From: Gerris lacustris
Taxonomy: Eukaryota; Arthropoda; Insecta; Hemiptera; Gerridae
Reading direction: 5' to 3'
DNA length: 64,000 nucleotides
Assembly (NCBI GenBank): GCA_951217055.1
Contig: OX578277.1
Span: 111,108,514 to 111,172,513 of the forward strand
Shown here piece after piece: positions 1 to 12,600 of the stretch. Numbering within the stretch: the stretch's first letter is position 1; every line of letters starts with the position of its first letter. Both the position numbers and the translations under genes were made by a program. The notes under the pieces were generated by a model. It had not been told where the DNA came from. It was given only the letters and a program-made list of their open reading frames with translations, and made no database searches.

Positions 1-16
1 TTTACATTCAGTACTA

Positions 17-967
17 GAGGTCGACCAAGAAGTCACGAACACGGGAGAAACGAAAAGCTTAACTTCGTTTAAAATCGGGACTTCCGAGTAGTGCCGAAGT
101 CAGTACAGTCGGGTGCTAAGACAATACCCATTTCTAGTTTGTATGACATGCGCAGTTACGTCAAATCTCACGAATAACAACAACAAGAAGGTTTCCAATC
201 TTTTAGGTTTCCTGTTTTGTTTGTTTTTATACAATACGAATTATAGTCACAACTGTCACACAACAATTTTGATTTTGTACCATTCACCATGCGATGATGC
301 AAATGCAAAGAACGCTACAAATAATGGGGTTAATATTTTTTTTTTTTTTATTATAAAAATGATTGCTCTCCATGACAATTAATCAAAATAATATTAGCGA
401 ATTTCTAGTTTGCTTTTCCCCATTATATTTTAAGGAAAACTTATCTTAGAATCTCATTATTTTTATAATTTCTTCCTAATTTTAAATTCGTGTTATTATC
501 CATGTTTTTTATAATACCAGGAAATTTAATTTACCAAAGAGAAAATTGCCAAAAACAATCCGAGAGAGGTAATAGTACAAATAATAATTCACAAAAAAGT
601 AAGAACTAAAATCCAGAAATAAGGAAAGTAACAAATAAAACAGAAATAAAAAAGTAACAAATCAAACTCAGAAATAAAGAGGAAGAAAAAAATAGATTAA
701 GATAGAAGAAAATTTATTTAGATTTAAAGAATGTTATTGTAAATAATCAATAAATAATAATATAAAGATATTATCGTATATTATTGTGATTTCTTATCAG
801 GTACAGTGTTGCCTGTTACAAAAAATATAGAAGTTATCAAAAATAAAATTATTAATAACAAAAAAACAACACTGTATTTTTTGACAGTGGTTTATTTTAA
901 TAAAAACTGACTGTACATGTCGACACTAGCGCACTCCTCACATTTCCATGACTTCTTGGTCGACCTC
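17..967. mobile_element. MITE with 19-bp terminal inverted repeats and TA target duplication
   Basis: The ends GAGGTCGACCAAGAAGTCA (17-35) and its reverse complement (949-967) match perfectly, and each end is flanked by TA. The element sits inside a TACTATTTACATCCAG-type tandem repeat whose fragments flank it at 1-15 and 968-1150. The interior is AT-rich; its short ORFs resemble no transposase, so it is non-autonomous. The TA duplication fits the Tc1/mariner group, but the termini alone do not prove the superfamily. Confidence 0.75.
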
Positions 968-1150
968 TAATTACATCAAGCAGGTACTATTTACATATAG
1001 TACTATTTACATCCAGTAGATACTATTTACATATAGTACTATTTACATCCAGCAGGTACTATTTACATATAGTACTATTTACATATAGTACTATTTACAT
1101 CCAGTACTATTTACTCCAATTACTATTTCCATCCAGTACTATATTGTATA
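968..1150. repeat. Short tandem repeat (TACTATTTACAT units)
   Basis: About ten imperfect copies of TACTATTTACAT followed by ATAG or CCAG. The same unit is cut at 1-15, so the array predates the MITE inserted at 16-17. Confidence 0.8.
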
Positions 1151-1270
1151 CATTGTTTTTATTCGTACGAGGTTTTTCTTTCCTTTAAATAATATAAATA
1201 ATAGTTTAAAACAAGGGGGAGAGATTTTTGAAAGGAAGGCAATAAAATAACACTTGATTATTTATTGCAG

Positions 1271-1421
1271 GAATATCGTGGAAAAAATGTACGTTTCGAC
1301 TGATGATGAAGTTGTGGGATATCAGCGAGTTACGACCGGACTGATGGAAGCTATTTTAACCTTAATTTTACCTTTACTTCTCTACTATTTATCTCAAATC
1401 AGTCTCAGCAAAATTTTCAAG
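1271..1421 (+). CDS. SLC6-like exon, TM4
   Basis: Acceptor TTGCAG at 1265-1270, donor GTAAAT at 1422. The first base completes a codon; 50 codons follow and the exon ends in phase 0. It encodes an acidic and polar stretch ([11 protein letters not shown]), then the hydrophobic helix [14 protein letters not shown]. In this family TM4 is followed by a short loop and TM5, as here with the next exon. The other two frames contain stops. Confidence 0.75.
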
Positions 1422-4400
1422 GTAAATTTAATGCTGATTATTTAAATTTATTCTAGAATATTGGGAAGAATAGAAAAGTCGGTATTTTGTCAGTTTGTGA
1501 ATCTATTTGAAATGTAAATGTATAATACTGTAGGGAAAGACAACTGTGTAATAAAAAAAAACAACTTTAAACAGAGAAAAATATAATTAAACTCACAAGA
1601 AACAAATTACAACTCGGCATATCAACAAACAACAACCAAAACCCAAACCCGTTCTGTCCCCCGCCACTCTCTATCCAGGTTCGTTCTCACGCTGTATGGC
1701 TGGTTAGTATCTACATAATCGTCATTCCCACACTCGGTCATCCTGACGAGTTCTCGTCCCCGAGAACATCTGCTACCGCATCAAAAAACTGCTCATGATC
1801 CATGTTGTCATCACTGAATCCATGAAATAGAGGATTTTCATCTCCTGAATCTTCTACATTTTCCTCCTCAAATAGACGAGTTGCCTACCCTTGGATCAAA
1901 GGCCAAAGTTTCATACCCTTAGCTGCAACAGTTGTAGAATTTGGTCCCTCAGTTTCTCCAATTTTTTTAACAGTATATCGGTCATTGCCAGATATTCCAA
2001 TGATTTCATATGGCCCTAAATACTTATTTGAGAATTTAGAAGCAGGTTGAGATCGTTTAATAGCTACCAAATCACCTTTCTTATACAGAGGAGCTTGCTT
2101 CCTTTTTTTATCAAAACTATGACGGTTTTCTTGCTGAATTTTCCTGATATTATCAACAGCAATCTGGCGTAGATCCTCTCTTTTCTCAGTATATGAAGAA
2201 CACACCTCCTTTTCAACTAAGTCACGAATATTGACATTTTCCTTTAAACTCATTTCTCTACCAATCAGGAGTTTGAATGGAGACATGCCAATACCTCTAT
2301 TATGAGTAGAATTTATGTATTGTTGCACCAAATCAACATGTTTGTACCATTCCCCTGGTTGAGAGGAAAGTTTAGTAAGCATAGTAATGACTAACCTGTT
2401 TATACGCTCCACTTGACCATTACTTCTCGGGACCCCTGTAGTAATCAAGATGTGTTCAATGTTTTCACTTAAACAATAATCCTCAAACAATTTAGATGTA
2501 AATGCAGTTCCTCTATCTGAAATAATTCTTCGTGGGTTCCCAAAAATAGCTGCCTGTTTCTGAAGACGCAAGATAACCTCATGAGATCTGGTGCTTTTTA
2601 CAGGATACAACCAGGTAAACTTAGTAAACCTATCAATGACTATAAATAAATGAATATATTGTTTGGCGGTTGAATGCAATGGACCTAGGTGATCTTAGTC
2701 AGCAGTCAATGATAGTCAGTAAGTCCAGAGTACGGCATTCTCAAGTCTGCCTCAGTCATGTATCGTCTTAGTCATAGGAAAATATATCGTTGCTTCTTAA
2801 GTTTATTTACTAAGTTGTCAATATGTTTTTTCCAGGTAAGATGGCCAATTTATATAAAACCATACTTGGTTTTATATAAATGGGATCGGTAGCGCGTGGC
2901 CGCGGCCACCCGTAGCCGCCCGTGTAGCGCGAAGCTCGTACACGCTTTCAATGGACGACCAGCCTAATGACTAGTCCTAAAATTTTAAATTATTAATGCT
3001 AATACTTTATGGCGAGGCGATGAATATTGTCGTGAAAAAAAAAAAAACTAATTTTTATAAATTGCTAATTTCTAGTGCGCTCATTGCACATGCGCAGTGA
3101 AGCTTTTTTTTAAAAAAAAAATTTGAGTTTTTGAGTGGGATATCAATTGTAGTAATGAGTATTTTTTAAAAAATAATTTTTCATTGTATTTATAAGTAGA
3201 AACATACCAACTAAAAATAATAAAAAAAGTCTCACTCCCCCAACTACCCTCTAATGGCTAGTCCTAAAATGTTTAATATAATAACCTTCGAAACCCTAAT
3301 ATGTGCTTGGATGCAAGTACTTGCCTGTCATTTTCTTAATTTGATAATACAGTTAGTATTAGTGCCATATTGATAAATACATGTAAAGATATTATTTGTC
3401 TGCAGGTCTTCAAGCCGTTATCCCTGATGCTTATATCTGCGGTAGTGCTAGAAATAATCTTTATGCTCGGTGTAGGAAATAGTTTAGATGAAATTAATAA
3501 CTACGCTATAGAGACAAAGGACGGATGGCGCTACAGGAGTTACAAGGTATTGTATTATAACGAGCCGTTAAGCCCTAAATGTTATATTTAGAAAAAAAAA
3601 TTAAATTAAGTATAATAATTTTGATATCTATTTAGATAAGTTATTACATATACTATTTGAAGACCAGAAACTCAAAATAAACATTTATCCGCTTGACCAG
3701 CGAATGGTGTTAATTGAGAAGTATGATATTTCCTAGCACTTGTGTTGGGGTATTTATGTCCACTACAGTATATGAAGTTGGGGAGATTTCCTTCACACCA
3801 ACATAGTTTTCCCTCTTCGGCATTAGTTCACTTGTAACGCCGGCTGACTTATCACTTAGCTTATGACATTCCACTAAAACTTTATCTTCTGGTTTATACT
3901 TTGATGCTGGTCTTCGGTTGCGATCGCAATATTCCTTCTGGTGATCCTGCTCGTTACCCACTTTTTCTTTCCCGTTTCCTCAGACTTTCTAATGTTCCTT
4001 TAAGTATCGAGTAATTTGTGGGACAAAGTTGCCATTATTCAAAATTTCTCTCACTGTCATGCTCTACATCACTTGCCCACAGTTCTCTTCCAAATATCAG
4101 GTATGGCGTGTAACCTGTGGCTGAGGATTTAGATGAATTCATGGCGAACCTTATCAAGGGTAATTTTGAATCCCATGTTGCATGCTCTTTTCCTACAAAT
4201 ATTGCCAACTGTGGTTTTAAATCTCTGTTTTTCCTCTCCACCGGATTTGCCTCAGGGTGATAAACGGTAGTTAGGCACTGGTCCACTTTTAAAACATGGC
4301 ATAAGTGTTGCATAACGGGACTCACAAACTCGACTCCATTGTCACATGTTATCCTTCGGCAGAGACCAAATCGTAAAACAATCTCCTCCATCACTTTCTT

Positions 4401-7400
4401 TGCACATTCTTCAACAGTAGCACTGACTAGTGGAATCAGCTCAACCCAACGTGATGCTATATCTTCTACCACAAGAATCCATTTGTTACCCTGTTGAGAG
4501 ACTGGCAGCGGACCAAACAGGTCATTCAACAACGACTTAAATCGCCTTGCATATACTGCGGTTTGCATCAGTCCCACTTGTTTCAGATTTGTTGCTATAT
4601 ACTTCGGACAATTAACACATTTCTCGACATAGTCTTTCCCATCTTTACTCCGTAATGTCCGGCCATGGGCGCATCGTGGTGTAATTTCAAGAGGTCTTGT
4701 CTTTTCTGTTTAGGAACCACTAACTGAGCTTCGTCGCAATTTGAATCCACCTGACGTCGGTACAGAACTCCGTCGTTCATTATATAAATCCTCGTTTTGT
4801 CCATGATGTTAAGTTCTCAGGGCATTAATTGTCTTCCAGTTCCTTAATTATCTTACACAGCTCAGCATCTTTATCCTGTTCAATCCTCAACGAACCTTTC
4901 GACGTTGCTGAGAAAGTCGCTTGGGCTGATTTCACGACTATACTCTCCATAGGAGGTTTTGACAGGGTGTCCGCTACCACGTTCGACTTGCCTGGCGAGA
5001 AGTTAATTTATATATTAAATGGCTGCAATTTGAGAGCCCACCTTGCCAATCTTTCCGAAGGTGACTTAAGGACATAAGCCATTTTAATGGTTGATGATCT
5101 GTTTTAAAGGATATCGTTACATTCGATGTAGCTTTTAAACTGCTCCACCGCCCAGACGGTTGCAAGAGTCCTCATGTCGAATTTTTTTTTTCGGCAGGAG
5201 TAAGTAGTTTACTTGCATACTCAACAGGTCGCTCATCTGACCCCCTCCTCCTGCATCGGGCTGCCTCTACTGCATCCGTTCTCAAAATGAATGGCTTAGT
5301 AAAGTCAGCATGTTGGAGTACTGGAGCTTGCGTTAGGCACTGCTTTAACTTTACAACTGCTCCCTCTTCCAATCTACCCCATTTCCATTCTTCTATATCC
5401 TTTGATAACTCCGTCGACAGTCGGGCAATTTCTGCAAAGTGAGGGATGACTTTTCGAAACCACGAACAAGTTTGTTTCCTTTAGGAAATGACATTAGAGA
5501 CATTATTAATATGGAAGAGATGAGATGTGCTATTGCCAAAATGAAAATAGGAAAATCTGCTGGAAATGATGACATATGAGATGATAAAGCATATGGGCCC
5601 AATCAGAGAAGGCTTGCTATTTCGCACACTTGAACTTGCATGGAAGTACGCTAGAATACCAAAGGACTGGGAACATTCAATAATAGTTCCAATATTAAAA
5701 AAAGGAGATAACAGGGAATGTGAGAACCATTGGAGAGTCTCTCTGCTTAGCATAACTAGTAAAATCTACTCATGGATTTTCGAGAATAGATTGAGAAGGC
5801 AGTTCGATAATCAGTTAGATGAGACCCAATGCGGCTGCCGACCTAATAGAGGAACTCATGATGCGATATTCACCCTCCGACAAATTTCTGAGAAAGCCCT
5901 AGAATTTTACAGAGAAGCACATGTATGCTTCATAGATCTAGAGAAGGCTTTTGACAGACTGCCATGGAAGGAAATATGGAAATCCCTTAGAAATAAAAAT
6001 GTAACAGAGAATCTAATTAAGAGAATTCAAAGTTTTTACAGAATGTGTAGAAATGTGGTTAGAACGTGCAAGGTGATATCCAGAGTCCTTTGTTATTTAT
6101 ATTAGTCATAGAACGATGTCATCAAAAATTGCAAGATGGGACTTAAGAAGTATAGAGTGGGTACTGAAAAGGGAGACTGAAAAGGATAGAAATTGAAGTT
6201 CTAGCTTACGCTGATGATTTAATTCTTATTGCAGACAGTCAGGAGAAACTCCAGTACAACTTAAACCTGCTAACCTTTGCTCTGGAAAGAAGGAAAATGA
6301 AGATTTGCCTTCACAAAACTAAGACAATGCTTATATCAAGGCAAGCCAAACTGCATTCAATTAGAGCCAAGGGAAAACGTTTGGAACAGGTTACAGAATT
6401 CACTTATTTAGGATTTTCTATTAGTCAAGACGGAAAGTGAGCTCAAGAATTAAATGCTCGCATCACAAAAGCAGGCAATTTATTTAATGCGTTAAACAGA
6501 AGGTTTCTAAGTAAGAAAGAAATATCAGAAATGACTAAATTAATTTCCTTCAAATCAATTTACACCCCCATACTAACATATGGATGTGAATTATGGGCGT
6601 TAACCTCAAGAAAAGAAAGTCGTATTCAAGTGGCAGAGATGAGGTTCCTAAGGAAAGTTGCTGGCAAAACTAGGAGGGACGCGTTAAAAATACCACGATC
6701 CAAGCCTCCATTAACATTGAGCCTCTCCCAGACATGATAAGACATGCCCAACTGAGGTGGTTTGGCCACACTCAAAGAATGGAAGAAGAGAGGTACCCCA
6801 AGCAAGTGTTAGAAGCCCGATGTCAATGAACTCGGCCACGAGGACGAAGAAGAACGACTTGGGCTGACAACATCAACTCTCTCCTGAGTACCCAACATAT
6901 GACATGGTCCAGAGCTGTGGCAATTTCTAAAGATAGAGCAGCCTGGAAGTCCTTTCGGAACGCCTCTACACCGCAGGGTAGAAGAGGCCTGGATTAAGTA
7001 AGTAGAACAAGTTTGTACAAAAGACAGCAGTTAAGTTAGTAGAATGTGTTCCTTGTCGGTTTCCCAACCAACCAGTGTTTCCCAAACTTTTTAAGCCCGT
7101 GGCACAATATAATAATAGCCAATAGCCACGCCACACCAATTACTTTATGCTGGGCCGCCGAGAGCCCATGGCGATAGGACTGGGTCCCCAACTTTCCGAG
7201 GGGACTGGGGGATATGGAATACCCCCAGAAAGGGGGGACCCAGAAATTTTTTGAAATTTACATGTCAGGAATCACTTTTTTCGCTAGTTTGGCTTTTACC
7301 CATCATAAACAGTTACCATGATTTTTATGGAAACACTTATATAACTTAGAAGCTGTTAATTTTAGTATTTTTTATTGGAACCATGGCTTCATTCGATATC

Positions 7401-9629
7401 ACATAAAATTACTGTCATAAATATATATTTATGACACTTCTCCCTCACTCAACAATGTTTTCAAGCCGCTTGCGTAGGTGATCTGCATGCTTTCTCTTCA
7501 TTTTTCCTTCCACCTCCACTACGAAGGAAAGATCTCCTGTCTTTCGATTAATTACCCCTTTCACGTATTCTTTTCCTTCTGCAGTCTGTACCCAAACCGC
7601 ATCGCCCTCTTCGAAACTCTTCTCCTCGGCCGAACGGTCATGCAATACCTTCTGCCTTACTAGATTGTCCCTAATATCCTCATGTACGTTTGGTTTTAGA
7701 TGGTCTAATCGTGTTCGGAGTCTCCTCCCCAGTAACATCTCGGCGGGTGATCTTCCTGTCGTACTATTTGGTGTATTTCTATAGCTGATAAGAAAGTTTT
7801 GTAACCTCTTCTAGCATGCAGATCACCTACGCAAGCGGCTTGAAAACATTGTTGAGTGAGGGAGAAGTGTCATAAATATATATTTGGCACGACACTGACA
7901 CGCAGAGTGTCAGACAATCATTGACACACTATATTTATTTATTATAATTCATTCTTGTTCTTGAGTATTAAAATCACTACTTAATTACAATGACAGTCAG
8001 GCATCAATGTCAAAGTAATCTTTGTATAATGATCGTATTATAATTTATCAAAAAGTTTTGCTTCTTTAAATAAAAAGTGAAACTTAAGGTTTATCTTGTG
8101 TGTTATTACAACAACATGTTCAAATAAATCATACTCCGAGGTTAAATCGAGTGATGAATTTTAGCTCTAAATTTATGGGCGCAACTCCTAAAAACTCTAA
8201 AAAAAAAACGTGGAAACAATTTTTTCCTCAAAAACGGTTCCGACGATTTTTATTATATGTAGTCCATTTAAATACGAATCTAAAGATGTGTCTTTTTCGA
8301 GATATTAATAAAAATAAATCTGATTTTGTTGAAAACCGAAAACATATTTATACTTAACATGTTTTTTTTTAACCCTAGAACGCAAACTAACTATAATTAA
8401 GTTTTTTTTATTATATTTGTATTTCTCTAAACCTAGACTCCCTTCTAATTTACCTTTGAACCTTTCTGTGTAAATACTGATAACAATGCCTATGTTATTA
8501 GTTTTAGTTTTCTGTCAGTATTCATTCATGTTAGAGTTGGGGTCCCATAGACCCCTGTGGGCCATTAACGTAATTGTTTTATATACCACTGTCAACTGTA
8601 TTATTTTTTTACTATATTAAAAAACTTATTTTATATTTTATTTGGGCTGCTGAAATGTTTAAGACTGTCAAAAGTTCCAAAATAAAACTTTTATTACTAT
8701 TAGTAGACGTATATAACTTCATTAAAGTTGAAGGTTTAGTGGATCACAGTAAGGAATTAAGGCCAAAAATGTTTAACTTTGACAGAGTATGTAAGAAAAT
8801 CTATAATTTTTATTATCATTTTTGTTTCTGATTTCTGTTAAACAACTCTTAATATATATAAATAAAAAATATTAACCCAATCTAACGAACACAAAATTTT
8901 TTATATATATTTTTTTAAAAAGTTTTTTTAAAGTAAAATTTTTTATAAAAAAAAAATTGATGAAAATATGTATGTATACTATTTAATTTTAAAATCCTTA
9001 TTTGTTTTGGTCAAAATTAAATGGTATTTTTAATATGACAAATTATGTTTACAAAAATATATTATTAATTGAAAAAGAAAATGTTTAATTAATTAATTTA
9101 ACCCATTAATTATTTGGGGTCTCTCTGACCCCTGTGTGGAGTTCACGTAAAAAAATATGTCGGGTTGTTCTAGGGTTAAATATGTATCAAAATAAATCAA
9201 TTAATTAAACAGGTCAAGTGTGTGCTAGTCTGCACCCAGCGAGGGTCAGTAGGCAACACTGTATTTTTTAAGTAGTACCTATTGATGGAGCTTTTTAAAA
9301 TGCTAAAAAGCTTACTTTGAAGTATCCTATGGGTCTGATATTCTCAAAACACAAAAAAACATTCTAATAAAGCATTTTATGCCACTGAACTGGACTATAA
9401 ACATATAAATACATCGAAAAGAGGATAATTATAGAAATAAACGTATTTTGTCAATAAAAAAAATAGGTTTTTTTCGAAATTTCCAAAAGTGGTATCTTTA
9501 CTTTTGGTCGAAGAATGTTCAGGCTTTTTCTGATTTTTTGCACATTAAATAAGTGAGATACATGGGCGCACACTTTTCACACCCACTTCAAACTTGCCTA
9601 CGCTGGTCCTATCAAAGCTTATAACCAAA

Positions 9630-9683
<54 letters not shown>

Positions 9684-12600
9684 AATCAGCTCAACGTACC
9701 CATTCATATGATACCCCACACGGTTTCCACAAAAAAATTATACCATTAAGTTTTTTTGAAAAATAATTTTTTTTACGTCGCTATATTTTTAAAATGTGTG
9801 GGTAGGTACTATACACACATATACCAAATTTAAATGAGATAAAACGAAAGGTGTAGCCGTGAGAGCAGGCGACAGACGGACGGACAGACATACGCAGGAA
9901 AATATAAGGGTCCTTGGTTTTGCCAACTTTAATTTAATGTGTTAATAAACAAAACGCAGCATAGAGATATTATTAAACATATTATTTTATCGTTCACACT
10001 CTCCATCTGTCCCTGAATAACCAACTAAGAGGAAAAAGAAGTAGAGAGAGAAGGGTAGGGGAGACTTTTTTAGTTATGGGGGCGCATCCTCTAAAGTTGC
10101 GGAAGGACGCCGGATACCTTAGTTACACCACTGATGTAGCTTCTATTCTTGATCATTGAAGGCTAAGTATAAAAATTTTGTGATTCAGTTCCACAGCGTG
10201 ACTAAATCAGAGCTTCGTTGACTGAACTAATTAGATATTTCCAACTGACTTGTTGGCACGAAATAAAAATATTAGTTAAAATTATGTAAACTCTATGTCC
10301 AATGGCAGCTTATGATAATAAAATGTTTTGTATATTGATTGCCGACATATAACAGATATAATACATAAATATTATACTTGTAAGCAGCCCGCACGGAGAG
10401 GGGGTATCCGGTTCATGCTCAGATGACTCGTTTCTAGGAAGGCTAGTTTTCCTGTATTGAAATGGACTGGTCACTATGACGTGAGCCGTACAGTACAGGG
10501 ATACGTCACAATGACCTGAGCCTTACAGTACAGGGATACGTCACTATGACGTGAGCCGTACAGTACAGGGATACGTCACTATGACGTGAGCCGTACAGTA
10601 CAGGGACACGTCACTATGAAGTGAGCTGTACAGTACAGGGATACGTCACTATGACGGGTAGAAATTATCTTTAAGTTTGTTAAATATTTTTGATTTAAAT
10701 TTCTTCATATGGGCATTGTCTATAAGGGATATAGCCTTTCTAATAAGGTTATTTAAAATATTGATTTTATTGTGAATAGGGTGATTTGATCTAAAATTAA
10801 GAAACCTGTTGCTCTTCATATATTTTTCATACCACTCTGTGGTCACCATGCCGATCTCTTTTTAATTATCGTAATATCTAAATAATTGAGTCTGTTGAAT
10901 ATCTTTTTCCACAGTAAATTTAAGTCTGGGATAGAAGCTATTCAAAAGATTCATTAAGGGATCAAATTCCGAATTTTTTATAATAACAAACAGATTATCA
11001 ATGTATTTTACTACTAATTTAGGTTTGTTGTTGCTGAGCATAGTATTCAGTACATGATTTAAGACAATTCATTTCATTGATATTTTCGGACATGACACCG
11101 CCCATGGGAAATCCCGTGTTTATGAGCATAAAACTTGTTGTTGAACTGGAACGTGCCATTATTAAGAATCAATTTGAAGCATTCATTGAATAAGTTTTTA
11201 TCTTTTATTGGATTATATGGTAAAATGCTATCCCAATTGGATCTGATAATAAGGTAAATGATTTCCAGTGATACATTGGTTAACAAGGAGCTAACATCAA
11301 TTGATATCATAGATTTATTTTTAATCTTTACTTCTTTAAGTTGGTGGGAGTTTATTACATCATTAGTTATTTCTATTAAAAAAATCTACGGAAGGATTCA
11401 TGAATTTTGCTATCTTTTCTAGAGGAGAAGTGATCTGTCTGATAATGGGTCTAAGTGGAATATTGTCATTGTGAGTCTTAGGAAGACCATATATTCAAAG
11501 CATATTATTTCAAAGCATTTAAACATATATTTCCAACTACTAAATCGTCCTATTGAGTATAACTCTGATTAATTTAATTATTAACCCAAGAACAAATTAC
11601 ACTATGGACCATGCGTTTAACTGCTTACAAAAGTAAATATATTTATAGATAATTGTTTATAAATAGAATTTAAATATGTATGTAGTTAATATTGATAAAA
11701 TATTTTCAGGTGTGGATGAACACACTGGATAGGCAGATGAAATTTAATTATCCGTTATGTGTGCATTATATCAGTTTGGCAGCAATGCTGGACCCGAAGG
11801 TGAGCACGGAGACTGCTGCTATCGACACTTGGTTTGCCCATATACTTGTTGCAACCATTAATGGTTGGGCCTATCTTATTGTCAAGGGAGTTTTATATAC
11901 AAGAGTCGTCAAGAAAATTCGAGTGGATATGACTAAAAGTAATTTTTTTTATAAATATTTATTTTACTAAAATTATAAATTGAGTTAAATAAACCCAAAT
12001 TGCTATTAGATAAAAATATTTGCATGATTGGACCAGCTCTTTAATACCGTGATCCATTCTTCTCCCGTAACATATACTTCTAGCCACCATTTTATTTGCA
12101 GCATGCTTAGGTACCTACAGTGTATTTCTACCAAAATTATATAATATGGCTTATATATAACTAGTGATGCGGTGCATAAAGAACTCGTGTAGATTGTGGT
12201 CTTATATCACCCATACTATGTTCTCAATATTGCTACCAGGATCATTTTTCGGTGAAAATCTAACAATATTCTTATTCAACCTGAAAACAAGTTTAAAATT
12301 ATTTCACGTAAAAGAGCATATAAGAATAAGCTCACTTTTTACCCTCATCTCTGTCACATTTGTTGCAAAACTTTTGTAACAGTAGTTACTTATTCATGTA
12401 CTACTCATAAAGCCATTTAAAACAATGTATGGCATATCATGCTGGCTACAATCTTACTATTTAATCATTATATTATTAGTTCCAATATTATATTTAAAAT
12501 TGCCAAAAGAAGCCGAGATGCTGTGAGCCGAATTTAATTTCCTCAGGAGCTAAAACTGTTTTCCTTTCATCCGTACAAATCCATATTTAATAACGTTATT

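Noticed and set aside
7073..7090. hAT element starting CAGTGTTTCCCAAAC
   Set aside because: No matching right terminus and no 8-bp duplication could be found.
12164..12379. 71-codon ORF resembling a membrane segment
   Set aside because: It is part of dispersed repeat family 1, with a diverged non-coding copy at 25264.
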